DNA of 64,000 bases. Source: Clostridiales bacterium (lineage in GTDB: Bacteria > Bacillota > Clostridia > Oscillospirales > Acutalibacteraceae). The position numbers and the translations under genes were made by a program. Position 1 is the stretch's first letter, and every line of letters starts with the position of its first letter. Below the pieces are notes generated by a model. The model was not told where the DNA came from and did not search any database. It was given only the letters and a program-made list of their open reading frames with translations. The stretch covers positions 1-64,000 of the forward strand of contig JAILOG010000004.1 of NCBI GenBank assembly GCA_024690965.1, in the 5' to 3' direction. Positions 27,176 through 38,046 of this stretch are shown here, in pieces.

Positions 27176-27904
27176 TCAATAATATACTCTTTTTCCGAAA
27201 AGCGCCGAGCCTATTCTTACCATGTTGGCGCCTTCCTCTATCGCCGCGGTATAATCATCGGACATACCCATCGACAGTATACGCATATCTACATTATCCA
27301 TTTTTTTGGACTGAATGTCAATAAACATCTTATAAATCTTTGAAAAATATTTTCTGTTTTCGTCCTGATTCTCGCAAATGGGCGGTATTGTCATAAGACC
27401 TTTTATGTTTATTCCCTTAAACTGTCTTGCTTCATCAATGAAATCATAAAGCCTTTCCGTATCTACGCCCCATTTGCTTTGCTCGCCCGCGGCATTCACC
27501 TCTATGAGCACATCTACACTTTTGTTAAGCTCTTCTGCCCGTTTGGATATTTCACCGGCAAGCCTAATGCTGTCAACAGACTGTATCAGGGTAACTTTAT
27601 CTATTATCTGCTTTACTTTATTTGTTTGCAGATGGCCTATAAACTGAAGTTCCGCGTTTTTCAGGTCATATTCATCATATTTCTGCAAAAGCTCCTGAAC
27701 CTTGTTTTCGCCTATATATTTAAGGCCCAATGAAATCGCGTAATTAATTATATCACACGGAACCGTTTTAACAGCCGATAAAAACATTATTTCCTCACGT
27801 GATTTTCCGACCTTTTGGCAGGAGGCGCTTACTTTTTCATTAATGAGCTTATAGTTATATTCTATATCCTTTAAATTAAACTCAGTTGACGATCTTACCG
27901 TCAT
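27176..27904 (-). CDS. yggS: YggS/YlmE-type PLP-binding protein
   Basis: A 242-residue single-domain TIM-barrel protein that binds pyridoxal phosphate through the Lys in FLSAVKTV and helps keep PLP and amino-acid pools balanced. Family motifs: YIGENKVQEL, FIGHLQTNKVK, EVNAAGEQSKWG, GLMTIPP and LSMGMSDDYTAAIEEGANMVRIG. Its first 23 bases overlap the end of the HlyD-like gene, so the two are translationally coupled. It lies 18 bases before sepF. Confidence 0.96.
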   Translation of the reverse strand: MTVRSSTEFNLKDIEYNYKLINEKVSASCQKVGKSREEIMFLSAVKTVPCDIINYAISLGLKYIGENKVQELLQKYDEYDLKNAELQFIGHLQTNKVKQIIDKVTLIQSVDSIRLAGEISKRAEELNKSVDVLIEVNAAGEQSKWGVDTERLYDFIDEARQFKGINIKGLMTIPPICENQDENRKYFSKIYKMFIDIQSKKMDNVDMRILSMGMSDDYTAAIEEGANMVRIGSALFGKRVYY

Positions 27905-29219
27905 ACAAATCTGCCCCCTGTGTTACAACATCGTCATACAATCTGATTGTACCATATTCTGTCAAGATTTGCTCGGGGTTTGCGTCACAAATAACATAGT
28001 TTGACGATGAGTATATAATAGATATTTCTCTGAACATAAGCTCTTTCGCGTATTTTATATACACGCCCTGAACCTTTTGCATCTTCTTGTATTCGTTGCC
28101 TTCGGAGTCTGTGGTTTTTACCTCTACCTCCGCGGTGCGGATCGCCTTTTTGGGTATTCTTAAGCCCTCGTAATAATTTATATCTATTCTTATATCTTCG
28201 TTCCTCAAGTTTACAAGGTGAGAATTTATCTCGCTGCATTTGAATACAGCCAAGCCGTTTGTATTTTTGTTTTTCTGATTTATCTTTACAAGCTGCGCAG
28301 GCACCTTATCAAACGAAGAAGAAGTAAATGTTATATAAACCTTTCCGCTTGAAGAATTCAGCCTTAAAGCCTCCTGCGATGTTACGGGACATACCACATA
28401 CCATTCAAACTCCGTTATTACCTTGCCTATTGTATTTTTTGCCACAGTTTTTTTGCTTATGGTTTGATAATCGTCTATCGTCATTTTTTCTATGCTTTTA
28501 TAATCGAAGCAGTCCTCATAGCCGTCGCAATAAGACGAAAAAATACCCGATTTACCCACCGGGATTTCCGCATAGTTGCCTGCTGCGCCCGATGAATAAG
28601 AAGAAAGTTTGTCTTTCAGGTAATTTACTCTGTCGTCGAAATTTTTGACTTCTCCGGTTAGGTATTTTCGCTCGTTGATATAATACATAATGTTGTTTCT
28701 CAAATCGAAAAGCTCCGAATAATCACCGTTTATAACAGCGGTATTATAATTGCACAGAGACGTAGTTATCTGGCTTTCAACAACATTTATTCCCACGGAT
28801 ATTCTTTTTAGTCCGTCGTTCAGCTTTTTAAGGCTCGCTAGCTCATTTTTTTCACGTTCGCTCTCAAGTCCCGTGGTGGTTGCCGTTTGTGAAGAGAACA
28901 CCTTTGCCACAACAGAGGTGCTGTTTACTTTTTCTCCGTCGTTTACCGTATACGATACAAAACCGCTGTCGGATGAAGCAATCGGCTGCTCTTGCCTTAA
29001 AACAAGACAAGACGCGTCTATCGACTCAGCGACACGCGACGAATACACTTTTTCCGTTACTATCATAGAGAAATGAGCCGACAGCATAGCGTATACAATA
29101 TAGAAAACAATAAGCATAAAAAGCAATGCAATTCCGAGTCTTTTTATAATTTTAGTTACCGTATATACCGCCCCTTTCGCATATTTCCACTGCCCTGCGC
29201 AACACCTTTGAAATATCAA
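27882..29219 (-). CDS. HlyD-like membrane-anchored protein of the division cluster
   Basis: A protein of up to 445 residues. One N-terminal membrane helix (about 27-47, LGIALLFMLIVFYIVYAML) is followed by an outward-facing region with a barrel/lipoyl-like part (VSYTVNDGEKVNSTSVVAKVFSSQ), a helical hairpin (about 110-180) and C-terminal beta segments. This is HlyD-adaptor-like, but no ABC transporter or exporter is adjacent; in Clostridia a similar gene often precedes yggS-sepF. The start is doubtful: the only standard codon is a TTG at 29219 inside miaA without a ribosome site, and no ATG occurs before the membrane helix. It overlaps miaA upstream and yggS downstream. Confidence 0.75.
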   Translation of the reverse strand: MIFQRCCAGQWKYAKGAVYTVTKIIKRLGIALLFMLIVFYIVYAMLSAHFSMIVTEKVYSSRVAESIDASCLVLRQEQPIASSDSGFVSYTVNDGEKVNSTSVVAKVFSSQTATTTGLESEREKNELASLKKLNDGLKRISVGINVVESQITTSLCNYNTAVINGDYSELFDLRNNIMYYINERKYLTGEVKNFDDRVNYLKDKLSSYSSGAAGNYAEIPVGKSGIFSSYCDGYEDCFDYKSIEKMTIDDYQTISKKTVAKNTIGKVITEFEWYVVCPVTSQEALRLNSSSGKVYITFTSSSFDKVPAQLVKINQKNKNTNGLAVFKCSEINSHLVNLRNEDIRIDINYYEGLRIPKKAIRTAEVEVKTTDSEGNEYKKMQKVQGVYIKYAKELMFREISIIYSSSNYVICDANPEQILTEYGTIRLYDDVVTQGADLYDGKIVN

Positions 29220-30108
29220 AGTCGAGCAGGTCTATATCTATCCAATTGATTTTACCGTTACGCATAAACCACGTAAGCTGTCTTTTTGCGTAGCGTCTTG
29301 TTTCTCTTTTCAGGTTTTCTACAGCCTCATTTAATGAGATCGCACCGTCAAAATAAGGCTTAAGCTCTTTGTAGCCTATAGCCGCACCCGCCGTTGCGCT
29401 CAGGTCTTTGCCGAGCATTTCTTTAGCTTCATTCAAAAGCCCCTGCTCCAGCATATTATCTACACGCTTATTTATTCTGTTATACAGATTCTCTCTGTCG
29501 GCGCACTTAAGTCCAATATAAACCGTATCGTAGGGCGAAGGCACAGCGCGTGAATCTATCTTTTGCCGCGTCATTGTTTTGCCTGTGGAATAATATATTT
29601 CAAGCGCTCTTAATACACGCTTTGTATTGTTTATATGTATGTTGGCTGCGGCTTCGGGGTCAATTGTTTTCAGTTCATCGTATAGCTGTTGTATCCCCTC
29701 ATTATTAAGTCTTTCATTTAGTTTTTCGCGAATTATTTGATTGCCTTCTTCTTTTGCAAAGCTTAAATTGTTAAGTAAAGAGTCTATATACAGCCCCGTT
29801 CCTCCTGCTACGATAGGAAGTTTTTTATTGTCGTTTATGGTTTTTATTATCTTATGAGCCATCTGCACATAATCCGAAACACTGCTTTGATTTTGGGGCG
29901 GTAAATAATCTATCATATAATGAGGTATACCCTGCATTTCTTCTTTTGTGGGCTTTGCGCTCGCTATGTTCATCTCTTTATAGATCTGCATTGAGTCGGC
30001 GGATACTATCTCTCCGTTGAATTTTTTTGCAAGCTGTACCGCCAACGCCGTTTTTCCCGAAGCAGTGGGTCCCACTACGGCAAGTACCTTTATTTTGTTA
30101 TCTGTCAT
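29152..30108 (-). CDS. miaA: tRNA dimethylallyltransferase MiaA
   Basis: A 318-residue enzyme that adds a dimethylallyl group to A37 of tRNAs reading UNN codons. The P-loop is GPTASGKTAL. DSMQIYKEMNIASAKPT and GIPHYMIDYLPP are the family blocks, with GGTGLYIDSLL and the C-terminal GYKEL and RRYAKRQLTWFMRN. The ATG at 30108 is chosen since GGGAGG lies just upstream; a frame extending to 30126 lacks one. It follows the HAD gene by 31 bases. Confidence 0.96.
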   Translation of the reverse strand: MTDNKIKVLAVVGPTASGKTALAVQLAKKFNGEIVSADSMQIYKEMNIASAKPTKEEMQGIPHYMIDYLPPQNQSSVSDYVQMAHKIIKTINDNKKLPIVAGGTGLYIDSLLNNLSFAKEEGNQIIREKLNERLNNEGIQQLYDELKTIDPEAAANIHINNTKRVLRALEIYYSTGKTMTRQKIDSRAVPSPYDTVYIGLKCADRENLYNRINKRVDNMLEQGLLNEAKEMLGKDLSATAGAAIGYKELKPYFDGAISLNEAVENLKRETRRYAKRQLTWFMRNGKINWIDIDLLDFDISKVLRRAVEICERGGIYGN

Positions 30109-30139
30109 ATTTGCCGCCCTCCCCAACGCTTATTGTGTC

Positions 30140-30790
30140 TTACAGCCTGTCCGCGATTTTTACAATATCTTCCGGCTCCGCGGCGATAAAATCCGCGCCC
30201 TCGTTTTCCAGCTCTTCTCTTGTTCTGAAGCCCCACAGCACACCGCAGGATCTCATTTTCGCGTTCTTCGCGGTTTGTATATCGACATTACTGTCACCTA
30301 TAAACAAACATTCTTCAGGCTTTATATTATACCTTTTAAGATAGCGTTCCATAAGCTCAACATCCGGCTTTGGGCTGTAGCCTTCTCTGTTGCCCGCATA
30401 CCACAAAAAGCTAACATCGGAAAAAAGCTTTTTAAGTATTATACCAACGTATTCATCTGCTTTGTTTGAATAAACGGCCAACTGTACACCCTTATTTGTA
30501 AGTGTTTTAAACATTTCATCTATTCCCGAATATGGCTTTGTTTTATCGGTAAGGTGCTTTGCGTAATAATCTTTAAAGTCACGCAAAAGTTCTTGTAAAA
30601 CGGCTTTATCTTCTGTTTTCGCGGCGCGGCTTATAAGCTTTGGTATGCCGTTTCCCACAAAGTATTTATATTCATCTAATGTGTGCGTAGGCAAGCCTTT
30701 TTTTCTTAACGCATAATCGGCTGCGTGGGATAAATCTTCTATTGTGTCGGCGGTTGTTCCGTCTAAATCAAAAATACACAGCTTAAGCAT
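30140..30790 (-). CDS. HAD-family phosphatase (phosphoglycolate phosphatase-like)
   Basis: A 216-residue HAD hydrolase. Motif I is DLDGTTADT (nucleophile Asp8), motif II AVYSNKAD, motif III KPDVELMERYLK and motif IV GDSNVDIQTAKNA. A helical cap lies between I and II. Closest by feel to Gph-type phosphatases; substrate unproven. First gene of the long minus-strand operon that ends with ileS. Confidence 0.9.
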   Translation of the reverse strand: MLKLCIFDLDGTTADTIEDLSHAADYALRKKGLPTHTLDEYKYFVGNGIPKLISRAAKTEDKAVLQELLRDFKDYYAKHLTDKTKPYSGIDEMFKTLTNKGVQLAVYSNKADEYVGIILKKLFSDVSFLWYAGNREGYSPKPDVELMERYLKRYNIKPEECLFIGDSNVDIQTAKNAKMRSCGVLWGFRTREELENEGADFIAAEPEDIVKIADRL

Positions 30791-30840
30791 TTCTATGCCC
30801 TTTCATAGTTCTTTATACACCTAATAAATACACATTCTAT

Positions 30841-30869
30841 AGTATATCAACATTCATGCGCGTTTTCAA
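30841..30869 (-). promoter_or_regulatory. Promoter of the HAD-miaA-...-ileS operon
   Basis: On the minus strand TTGAAA, 17 bases, TATACT, about 50 bases before the HAD gene. It is divergent from the promoter at 30959. Confidence 0.7.
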
Positions 30870-30958
30870 TGCATTTGTCACTTTTTGTTATGAATTTTTT
30901 TGAACTTAATTTTGGTTTTTGAAACATTTGTGATTATTTTTCTCATTCAGAAAAATAA

Positions 30959-30988
30959 TTGACACAGATTGAGTATTTATGCTAAAAT
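30959..30988 (+). promoter_or_regulatory. Promoter of the 31 kb dockerin protein
   Basis: TTGACA, 18 bases, TAAAAT, 25 bases before the start codon. Confidence 0.75.
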
Positions 30989-31013
30989 ATGGCGGATTAT
31001 TTATTGGAGATGA

Positions 31014-32477
31014 TTGGTTTTGTCGCGCAAAATAAAAGCGTCATTGATGCTCATTATATCATTAGTTATGATTACAATGACAATATCATCGGCATCCGGC
31101 GCAGATATAGGCTACTACTCCGGCGACTATACTTCTCACAAATTGTTTTGCAAAGGCAACTACTTTTATTCATTGCACTATGGCACGAACAGCGCCGTGG
31201 GCACAGTTTACAGCGAAAATTTGAAAAATATTCAATCTTCCGATTTTGTAACATACGATTCGCAAATTCTTACCTGCTTTCAGTTAAGCGGAGACTTTTA
31301 TGCCGTTTGTCACGGAATGTCTTACGATACTCCCAGCACTAATGATTTTATGGTATTCAAAGGCGACAGTATGTCGTCAATGTATCTGCAATACACAAAA
31401 CATTCTTCATCCTTTTCATTAAACAGCGCGGCGGCGGACTCTCACCTGAATATATACGCGGTAGATTACGGATACGGAGGCGATATAAAATCTGTATCCG
31501 CAACAAGTGAAAGAGTTTCGACATATCATATAGGCACAAAAAATATTGACTGCATTACAAATAATGATTCATTAAGCTTTGTTGCTTTGGCAAGCCAAAA
31601 CAAAGTATATGTAAAATCCGCCGATGCTACCGAGTTTTCTCTTGCGGCAACTTTGGGTGAAAACATAACGCGTCTGTATTTTTTGTCTGATAATTATATT
31701 TTGTGCAACGGACAGTATATAGTAGACGTATACGGAGGTTATCTGGGTTCTCTCGGTAAATTCTCTTATGAATCTCAGGGCTGTTATTGCAACAATTATT
31801 TTTACATCACCGTAGGAAGTACCGTGGTTAAATACGACGCATTACTCAACTGCGTAAAAGAATACCCCGTAAACGGTAACGCGCTTGATTGCGCCGTGTG
31901 CAACAATACCGCGGCAGTGCTTGCCGATTCGGGCGGAAAGCTGTGTATTTTTCTCCTTACCGACAAAAGCGAAAACGATAGTCCTTCTCCCTCGGCTTCC
32001 GAAAACAAAAACTCCCCAAAAGCCAAAGACTCAGACAAAAGCGGCAAAAGCACAAAAGCCAACACATCGTCTTATATTACGGAAAAAACTGCGGATACGG
32101 ATTGCTCCGTTATTTACATAACTCAAGGAACTACTGTCGCAAAGTTGCTTAAATCGGATATTTTTGAAGATAATAACGTCGCTTTTGAAAACTACAGCGG
32201 CGTTTCGATAACATCGGGTAAATTAGGCACGGGCGCAACAATCACAAACAGCGCCTCCGGAGATAAATACAGCGTTGTGCTCACGGGCGATATAACGGGA
32301 GAAGGAAATATAAACTCCAAAGATATAAACAACTTCTGCGACGCTCTTGTGGGAAATCGCGTATTTTCATCGGCGCAGTCGTTCGCAGCGGATGTAAACA
32401 AAGACGGACAAATAGATTTGCTTGACCTGCTGTGCGACGAGAAGATTACGGAAGGTAAATACAAACCAAAGTATTAA
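31014..32477 (+). CDS. Secreted protein with C-terminal dockerin, unknown catalytic role
   Basis: A 487-residue exported protein. A signal peptide (about 1-29, ending SSASGA) is followed by about 280 residues of short beta segments with repeated Tyr/Gly pairs, possibly a beta-propeller. A Ser/Lys/Pro-rich linker (about 322-350, SENDSPSPSASENKNSPKAK) precedes a region resembling a C-terminal sandwich and a type I dockerin (GDITGEGNINSKDINNF and DVNKDGQIDLLDLL). No catalytic motif was recognised. The start is TTG (31014 or 31020) after GGAGATGA; no ATG fits the frame. Confidence 0.8.
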   Translation: MVLSRKIKASLMLIISLVMITMTISSASGADIGYYSGDYTSHKLFCKGNYFYSLHYGTNSAVGTVYSENLKNIQSSDFVTYDSQILTCFQLSGDFYAVCHGMSYDTPSTNDFMVFKGDSMSSMYLQYTKHSSSFSLNSAAADSHLNIYAVDYGYGGDIKSVSATSERVSTYHIGTKNIDCITNNDSLSFVALASQNKVYVKSADATEFSLAATLGENITRLYFLSDNYILCNGQYIVDVYGGYLGSLGKFSYESQGCYCNNYFYITVGSTVVKYDALLNCVKEYPVNGNALDCAVCNNTAAVLADSGGKLCIFLLTDKSENDSPSPSASENKNSPKAKDSDKSGKSTKANTSSYITEKTADTDCSVIYITQGTTVAKLLKSDIFEDNNVAFENYSGVSITSGKLGTGATITNSASGDKYSVVLTGDITGEGNINSKDINNFCDALVGNRVFSSAQSFAADVNKDGQIDLLDLLCDEKITEGKYKPKY

Positions 32478-32518
32478 ACAAAACGCTGTTTATATTGGTT
32501 ATATAAAAGTATACAGAA

Positions 32519-32565
32519 AAAATCACCGTATGCCGAAAAGACTTCGGTACACGGTGATTTATTAT
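32519..32565. terminator. Two-way terminator between the dockerin gene and groEL
   Basis: AATCACCGT and ACGGTGATT outer arms with an inner CCGAA/TTCGG stem. The minus strand continues TTTTTTCTG (ends groEL) and the plus strand TATTATTTT. Confidence 0.85.
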
Positions 32566-32575
32566 TTTACGTAAA

Positions 32576-34228
<1,653 letters not shown>

Positions 34229-34513
34229 TTATTCAACTACTGCCAATATATCTGATTGGCGAACTATTGTATATTCTTCACCGTCAAGCTTTACTTCTGT
34301 TCCGCTGAATTTTCCGGTGATGACCTTGTCGCCTTCTTTAACATACATTTTAACTTCTTTTCCGTCTACAACGCCGCCGGGGCCTACCGCTACAACAACG
34401 GAAAACTGAGGTTTTTCCTGTGAGCCTGATGAAAGAAAAATACCTCCCGAGGTCTTCTCCTCGGCTTCTTCTGCTTTAAGTACAACTCTGTCGAGTAATG
34501 GTTTGATATTCAT
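34229..34513 (-). CDS. groES: Co-chaperonin GroES
   Basis: A 94-residue co-chaperonin. IKPLLDRVVLKAEEAEEKTSGGIFL is the standard opening with mobile loop, and the roof-loop region lies in GPGGVVDGKEV. The ATG at 34513 follows GGGAGGA; a longer frame to 34552 would start inside the CIRCE region. First gene of groESL. Confidence 0.98.
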   Translation of the reverse strand: MNIKPLLDRVVLKAEEAEEKTSGGIFLSSGSQEKPQFSVVVAVGPGGVVDGKEVKMYVKEGDKVITGKFSGTEVKLDGEEYTIVRQSDILAVVE

Positions 34514-34545
34514 TATATATTCCTCCCGTTTGAATATTATTTCAA

Positions 34546-34572
34546 TTAGCACTCACGATACCCGAGTGCTAA
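34546..34572. promoter_or_regulatory. CIRCE operator (HrcA binding site)
   Basis: TTAGCACTC, 9 bases, GAGTGCTAA: an exact match to the CIRCE consensus. It lies between the groES promoter and start codon, the classic position for HrcA repression released by heat shock. hrcA is not in the window. Confidence 0.97.
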
Positions 34573-34577
34573 TTAAT

Positions 34578-34605
34578 ATTTTAACCCATTTTTTATAAAA
34601 ATCAA
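34578..34605 (-). promoter_or_regulatory. Promoter of groESL
   Basis: On the minus strand TTGATT, 16 bases, TAAAAT, immediately upstream of the CIRCE element. Confidence 0.65.
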
Positions 34606-34685
34606 GACTTTTTTGTCATTTATTTATTTTTTTGTTAAATATTTACTCGAGAGGTAGTTTTATAGCGCAAAACAATAACTTTTTG

Positions 34686-34714
34686 TTGATAAACCAAGCC
34701 GAATGTGCTATAAT
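34686..34714 (+). promoter_or_regulatory. Promoter of dusB
   Basis: TTGATA, 17 bases, TATAAT, 34 bases before the dusB start codon. Confidence 0.8.
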
Positions 34715-34748
34715 TCTGCCCGAAAAAGTCCCGTATGAGGTTATTGTT

Positions 34749-35717
34749 ATGAAAATAGGCAATGTTGAAATAAAGGGCTACACAGCTCTTGCGCCCATGG
34801 CAGGCGTTGCGGACCGTGCGTTTCGTGAGCTTTGCAAAGATTTCGGCGCATCTTATGTTGTGAGTGAAATGGTAAGCTCAAAAGGAATTGAATACTCAAA
34901 CAAAAAAACGCAGTCGCTTATGCAGGTATCGCAAAGAGAGCACCCCTGCGCCGTGCAGATATTCGGCAACGAGCCTGAGGTTATGGCGCAAAGCGCAAAA
35001 GAAGCCGTTAAAGCAGGCGCGGATACAGTTGACATAAATATGGGCTGTCCCGCGCCTAAGATCGTAAACAACGGTTGCGGAAGCGCGCTTATGAAAAGTC
35101 CAAAATTGTGCGGTGAAATAGTAAATGCCGTATCAAAGTCAGTTGATGTTCCCGTCACGGTGAAGATAAGAAAAGGCTGGAACAGCGAAAGTATAAACGC
35201 TCTTGAAGTTGCGCAAATCTGTCAGCTGAACGGAGCGAAAGCCGTAACTATACACGGCAGGACACGTGAGGATATGTATAAACCCCACGCGGACTGGGAT
35301 ATAATCAAGCTGTTAAAGCAAAACCTTGATATACCCGTGATAGGAAACGGAGATATAACGTGCGCCGAAGACGCCGAAAGAATGATAGATAAAACAGGCT
35401 GCGACCTTGTTATGATAGGGCGCGGAGCTTTGGGAAACCCTATGATATTCGCTGAAATAAACGCATGGTTCAATGATTTAAGGCAATTGCCGAAAGCATC
35501 TGTTACAGAAAAAGTTTCGGCTTTGCTCAAACAGGCAGAGCTTGCAGTAGAATATAAAGGAGAACGCGTAGCGATAAGAGAAATGCGCAAACACGCCGCG
35601 TGGTATTTTAAGGGCTTTGACGGCGCCGCCGCACTGAGAGATGAAGCAGGCAGAGCAGAAACTTTGGAGCAATTGCAAAAGCTGTGTGCCAAAGCGTTAA
35701 TCATGAACAATACGTAA
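34749..35717 (+). CDS. dusB: tRNA-dihydrouridine synthase (DusB type)
   Basis: A 322-residue FMN-dependent enzyme reducing uridines in tRNA. Motifs: LAPMAGVADRAFR, DINMGCPAPKIVNNGCGSAL with the catalytic Cys in NNGCG, VTVKIRKGW, IHGRTREDMY and DLVMIGRGALGNP. The ATG at 34749 is chosen, since the frame back to 34632 runs across the promoter. GAGG precedes it. asnS follows on the same strand from its own promoter. Confidence 0.95.
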   Translation: MKIGNVEIKGYTALAPMAGVADRAFRELCKDFGASYVVSEMVSSKGIEYSNKKTQSLMQVSQREHPCAVQIFGNEPEVMAQSAKEAVKAGADTVDINMGCPAPKIVNNGCGSALMKSPKLCGEIVNAVSKSVDVPVTVKIRKGWNSESINALEVAQICQLNGAKAVTIHGRTREDMYKPHADWDIIKLLKQNLDIPVIGNGDITCAEDAERMIDKTGCDLVMIGRGALGNPMIFAEINAWFNDLRQLPKASVTEKVSALLKQAELAVEYKGERVAIREMRKHAAWYFKGFDGAAALRDEAGRAETLEQLQKLCAKALIMNNT

Positions 35718-35742
35718 TAAGCAAACTATTTTATCAAAACAC

Positions 35743-35770
35743 TTTACTTTTTTATACAAATGGCTATAAT
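35743..35770 (+). promoter_or_regulatory. Promoter of asnS-murI
   Basis: TTTACT, 16 bases, TATAAT, 33 bases before asnS. The leader is too short for a T-box. Confidence 0.65.
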
Positions 35771-35803
35771 GGTAATAATATTGATAAGAAACGGAGATCA
35801 ATT

Positions 35804-37177
35804 ATGAAACATACAGACATTATAGATATAATCGGTAACGCGGATTATATAGAAAAAGCCGTTACGATATGCGGTTGGGTAAGGACATCAAGAGATTCCA
35901 AAAATATGGCTTTTTTAGAGATAAATGACGGAACGTCTCTTTCGCATATGCAGGTTGTAATTGACAAAAACATAATAAGCGATACATCCGATTTCATGCG
36001 TTTGGGAACAAGCCTTAAGATAACAGGTACAGTAGTTAAGGCGTTCAAAGGCGACAGCGTTGAAATAAACGCTTCCGAGATAACGGTACTTGGGGAATGT
36101 CCGCTTGATTATCCTCTCCAAAAAAAGCGTCATACACTTGAGTTTTTGAGAACCATGCCGCACCTTAGGGTAAGAACAAACACATTTAACGCTGTTTTCA
36201 GAGTAAGAAGCGTTGTGTCCGACGCGATACACAACTTCTTCCAGTCAAGGCATTTTGTATATGTTCACACACCGATACTCACAGGCAGCGACTGTGAGGG
36301 CGCGGGCGAAATGTTTAAGGTAACAACAATAGGCTACTCTGACAAATACAAGAACGAGCAAGAGTACTACGAAAACGACTTCTTCGGCAAGAAAGCGGGT
36401 CTTTCCGTTTCCGGACAGCTGGAAGGCGAAATGGCGGCAATGGCGTTTGGCAAAATCTACACATTCGGTCCGTCTTTCCGTGCCGAAAACAGCAACACGC
36501 CCCGCCACGTTGCCGAATTTTGGCACGTTGAGCCCGAGGTCGCATTCGCGGAGCTTCCCGATATTATCGAGATAGCCGAAGATATGATAAAGCATATCAT
36601 AAAAGAAGTTCTTGACCGCTGCTCAAGTGAAATAGACTTTTTTGAAAAGCATTTTGAGCAGGGCTTGCGCGACAAGCTTACTCACGTTATGAATAGCAAT
36701 TTTGAAATACTTGAATATACTAAAGCGATAGAAATTTTGCAAAACGCGGACGCAGACTTTGTATATCCCGTTGAGTGGGGCTGCGACCTGCAAACCGAGC
36801 ACGAGAAATATATAACAGACGAAGTATTTAAAAAACCCGTATTTGTTATCAATTATCCTAAGGATATAAAATCCTTCTATATGAAGCAAAACCCCGATGG
36901 CAAAACGGTTGCCGCGACTGATTTGCTCGTACCCGGAGTGGGTGAGATAATCGGCTGCAGTGAAAGAGAAGCCGACCTTGACAAACTGCTTGACGCCATG
37001 CAAAAGCGCGGTATGACAATGGACGAATATAACGACTACGTTGATTTGAGAAAATTCGGCTCCGTTCCGCACAGCGGATTCGGCTTGGGCCTTGAGCGTA
37101 TGATAATGTATGTTACGGGAATAAGCAATATAAGAGACGTTATACTGTTCCCCCGCACAGTGGGCAACATAAGATAA
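35804..37177 (+). CDS. asnS: Asparagine--tRNA ligase
   Basis: A 457-residue class IIb synthetase. An N-terminal OB fold for anticodon binding (TICGWVRTSRDSKNMAFLEINDG) is followed by the catalytic core with FRVRSVVSDAIHNFFQSRHFVYVHTPI (motif 1), FGPSFRAENSNTPRHVAEFWHVEPE (motif 2) and GFGLGLERMIMYVTG (motif 3). Full length. The ATG at 35804 follows ACGGAGA. It ends where the upstream in-frame ATG of the murI region begins, so murI is probably cotranscribed. Confidence 0.98.
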   Translation: MKHTDIIDIIGNADYIEKAVTICGWVRTSRDSKNMAFLEINDGTSLSHMQVVIDKNIISDTSDFMRLGTSLKITGTVVKAFKGDSVEINASEITVLGECPLDYPLQKKRHTLEFLRTMPHLRVRTNTFNAVFRVRSVVSDAIHNFFQSRHFVYVHTPILTGSDCEGAGEMFKVTTIGYSDKYKNEQEYYENDFFGKKAGLSVSGQLEGEMAAMAFGKIYTFGPSFRAENSNTPRHVAEFWHVEPEVAFAELPDIIEIAEDMIKHIIKEVLDRCSSEIDFFEKHFEQGLRDKLTHVMNSNFEILEYTKAIEILQNADADFVYPVEWGCDLQTEHEKYITDEVFKKPVFVINYPKDIKSFYMKQNPDGKTVAATDLLVPGVGEIIGCSEREADLDKLLDAMQKRGMTMDEYNDYVDLRKFGSVPHSGFGLGLERMIMYVTGISNIRDVILFPRTVGNIR

Positions 37178-37203
37178 TGCTACCTGTAAAGGAAGATTTG
37201 CGT

Positions 37204-38028
37204 ATGCAAAACAGACCTATAGGCGTGTTTGATTCGGGCGTGGGCGGACTCACCTGTGTAAAGGAGCTTAGAAAGCTTTTGCCGAATGAGGATATAATCT
37301 ATTTCGGCGACACCGGCAGAGTGCCATACGGCAACCGCAGTAACCAAACTATCAATAAATACGCCCGTCAAGACGCGGATTTTTTGATATCAAAAAACGT
37401 AAAAGCTATTATAGCCGCTTGCGGCACCGTAAGCTCAGTGGCGACTTCACTTGGGGATTCGCTTGATGTTTTTTACACGGGCGTGCTTGAGCCTACCGCC
37501 AAAGCCGCGGTAAACGCCACAAAAAACGGCAAAATTGCCGTAATAGGCACTACCGCAACAATAAAAAGCGGAAGCTATGAGCGTGAAATAATGAGCATAG
37601 ACCCTGAAATAAAGATCATTACTCAGGATTGTCCGCTGTTTGTTCCCCTTGTGGAAAACGGTTTTGTTGACAAAAATAATCGAATTACACGTCTTACTGT
37701 AAAGCATTATTTGAAAAACATCAGGCTGTCGGGCGCAGATACACTTATACTCGGTTGTACTCATTACCCCATTATAAAACATATAATAAAGGATTATATG
37801 GGAGATAACGTGACGCTTATAGACTCGGGTTGCGCAACCGCCGAATACTGTGCCGAACATTTGGCAAAAAATGATATGCTTAACAACAAGGCAAGCAAAG
37901 GTTCAACAGAGTTTTATGTAAGCGACACAACCGAAGGCTTTTCTATGCTGGCAGGTTTGTTCTTAAACGAAAAGGTTAGTAATAACGTGTATCACATAGA
38001 CATAGGAGCGCTTGCAGCAAAGAAATGA
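37204..38028 (+). CDS. murI: Glutamate racemase, with altered first Cys motif
   Basis: A 274-residue enzyme supplying D-glutamate for peptidoglycan. Catalytic acid/base region: Asp10 and Ser11 (VFDSGVGGL), Cys73 (AACGTVSS), Cys185 and His187 (LGCTHYP). The usual CNTA after the first Cys is CGTV here: Asn is replaced by Gly74. FGDTGRVPYGNRS is otherwise typical. The ATG at 37204 follows AAGGAAG; another ATG at 37177 overlaps the asnS stop and is less likely. A terminator follows directly. Confidence 0.93.
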   Translation: MQNRPIGVFDSGVGGLTCVKELRKLLPNEDIIYFGDTGRVPYGNRSNQTINKYARQDADFLISKNVKAIIAACGTVSSVATSLGDSLDVFYTGVLEPTAKAAVNATKNGKIAVIGTTATIKSGSYEREIMSIDPEIKIITQDCPLFVPLVENGFVDKNNRITRLTVKHYLKNIRLSGADTLILGCTHYPIIKHIIKDYMGDNVTLIDSGCATAEYCAEHLAKNDMLNNKASKGSTEFYVSDTTEGFSMLAGLFLNEKVSNNVYHIDIGALAAKK

Positions 38029-38046
38029 AAATCAGAATAAATATTA

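Noticed and set aside
35771-35803. T-box leaders for asnS, glyS and ileS
   Set aside because: The leaders are too short or the genes lie inside operons, and no T-box sequence (TGGnACCGCG-type) was found.
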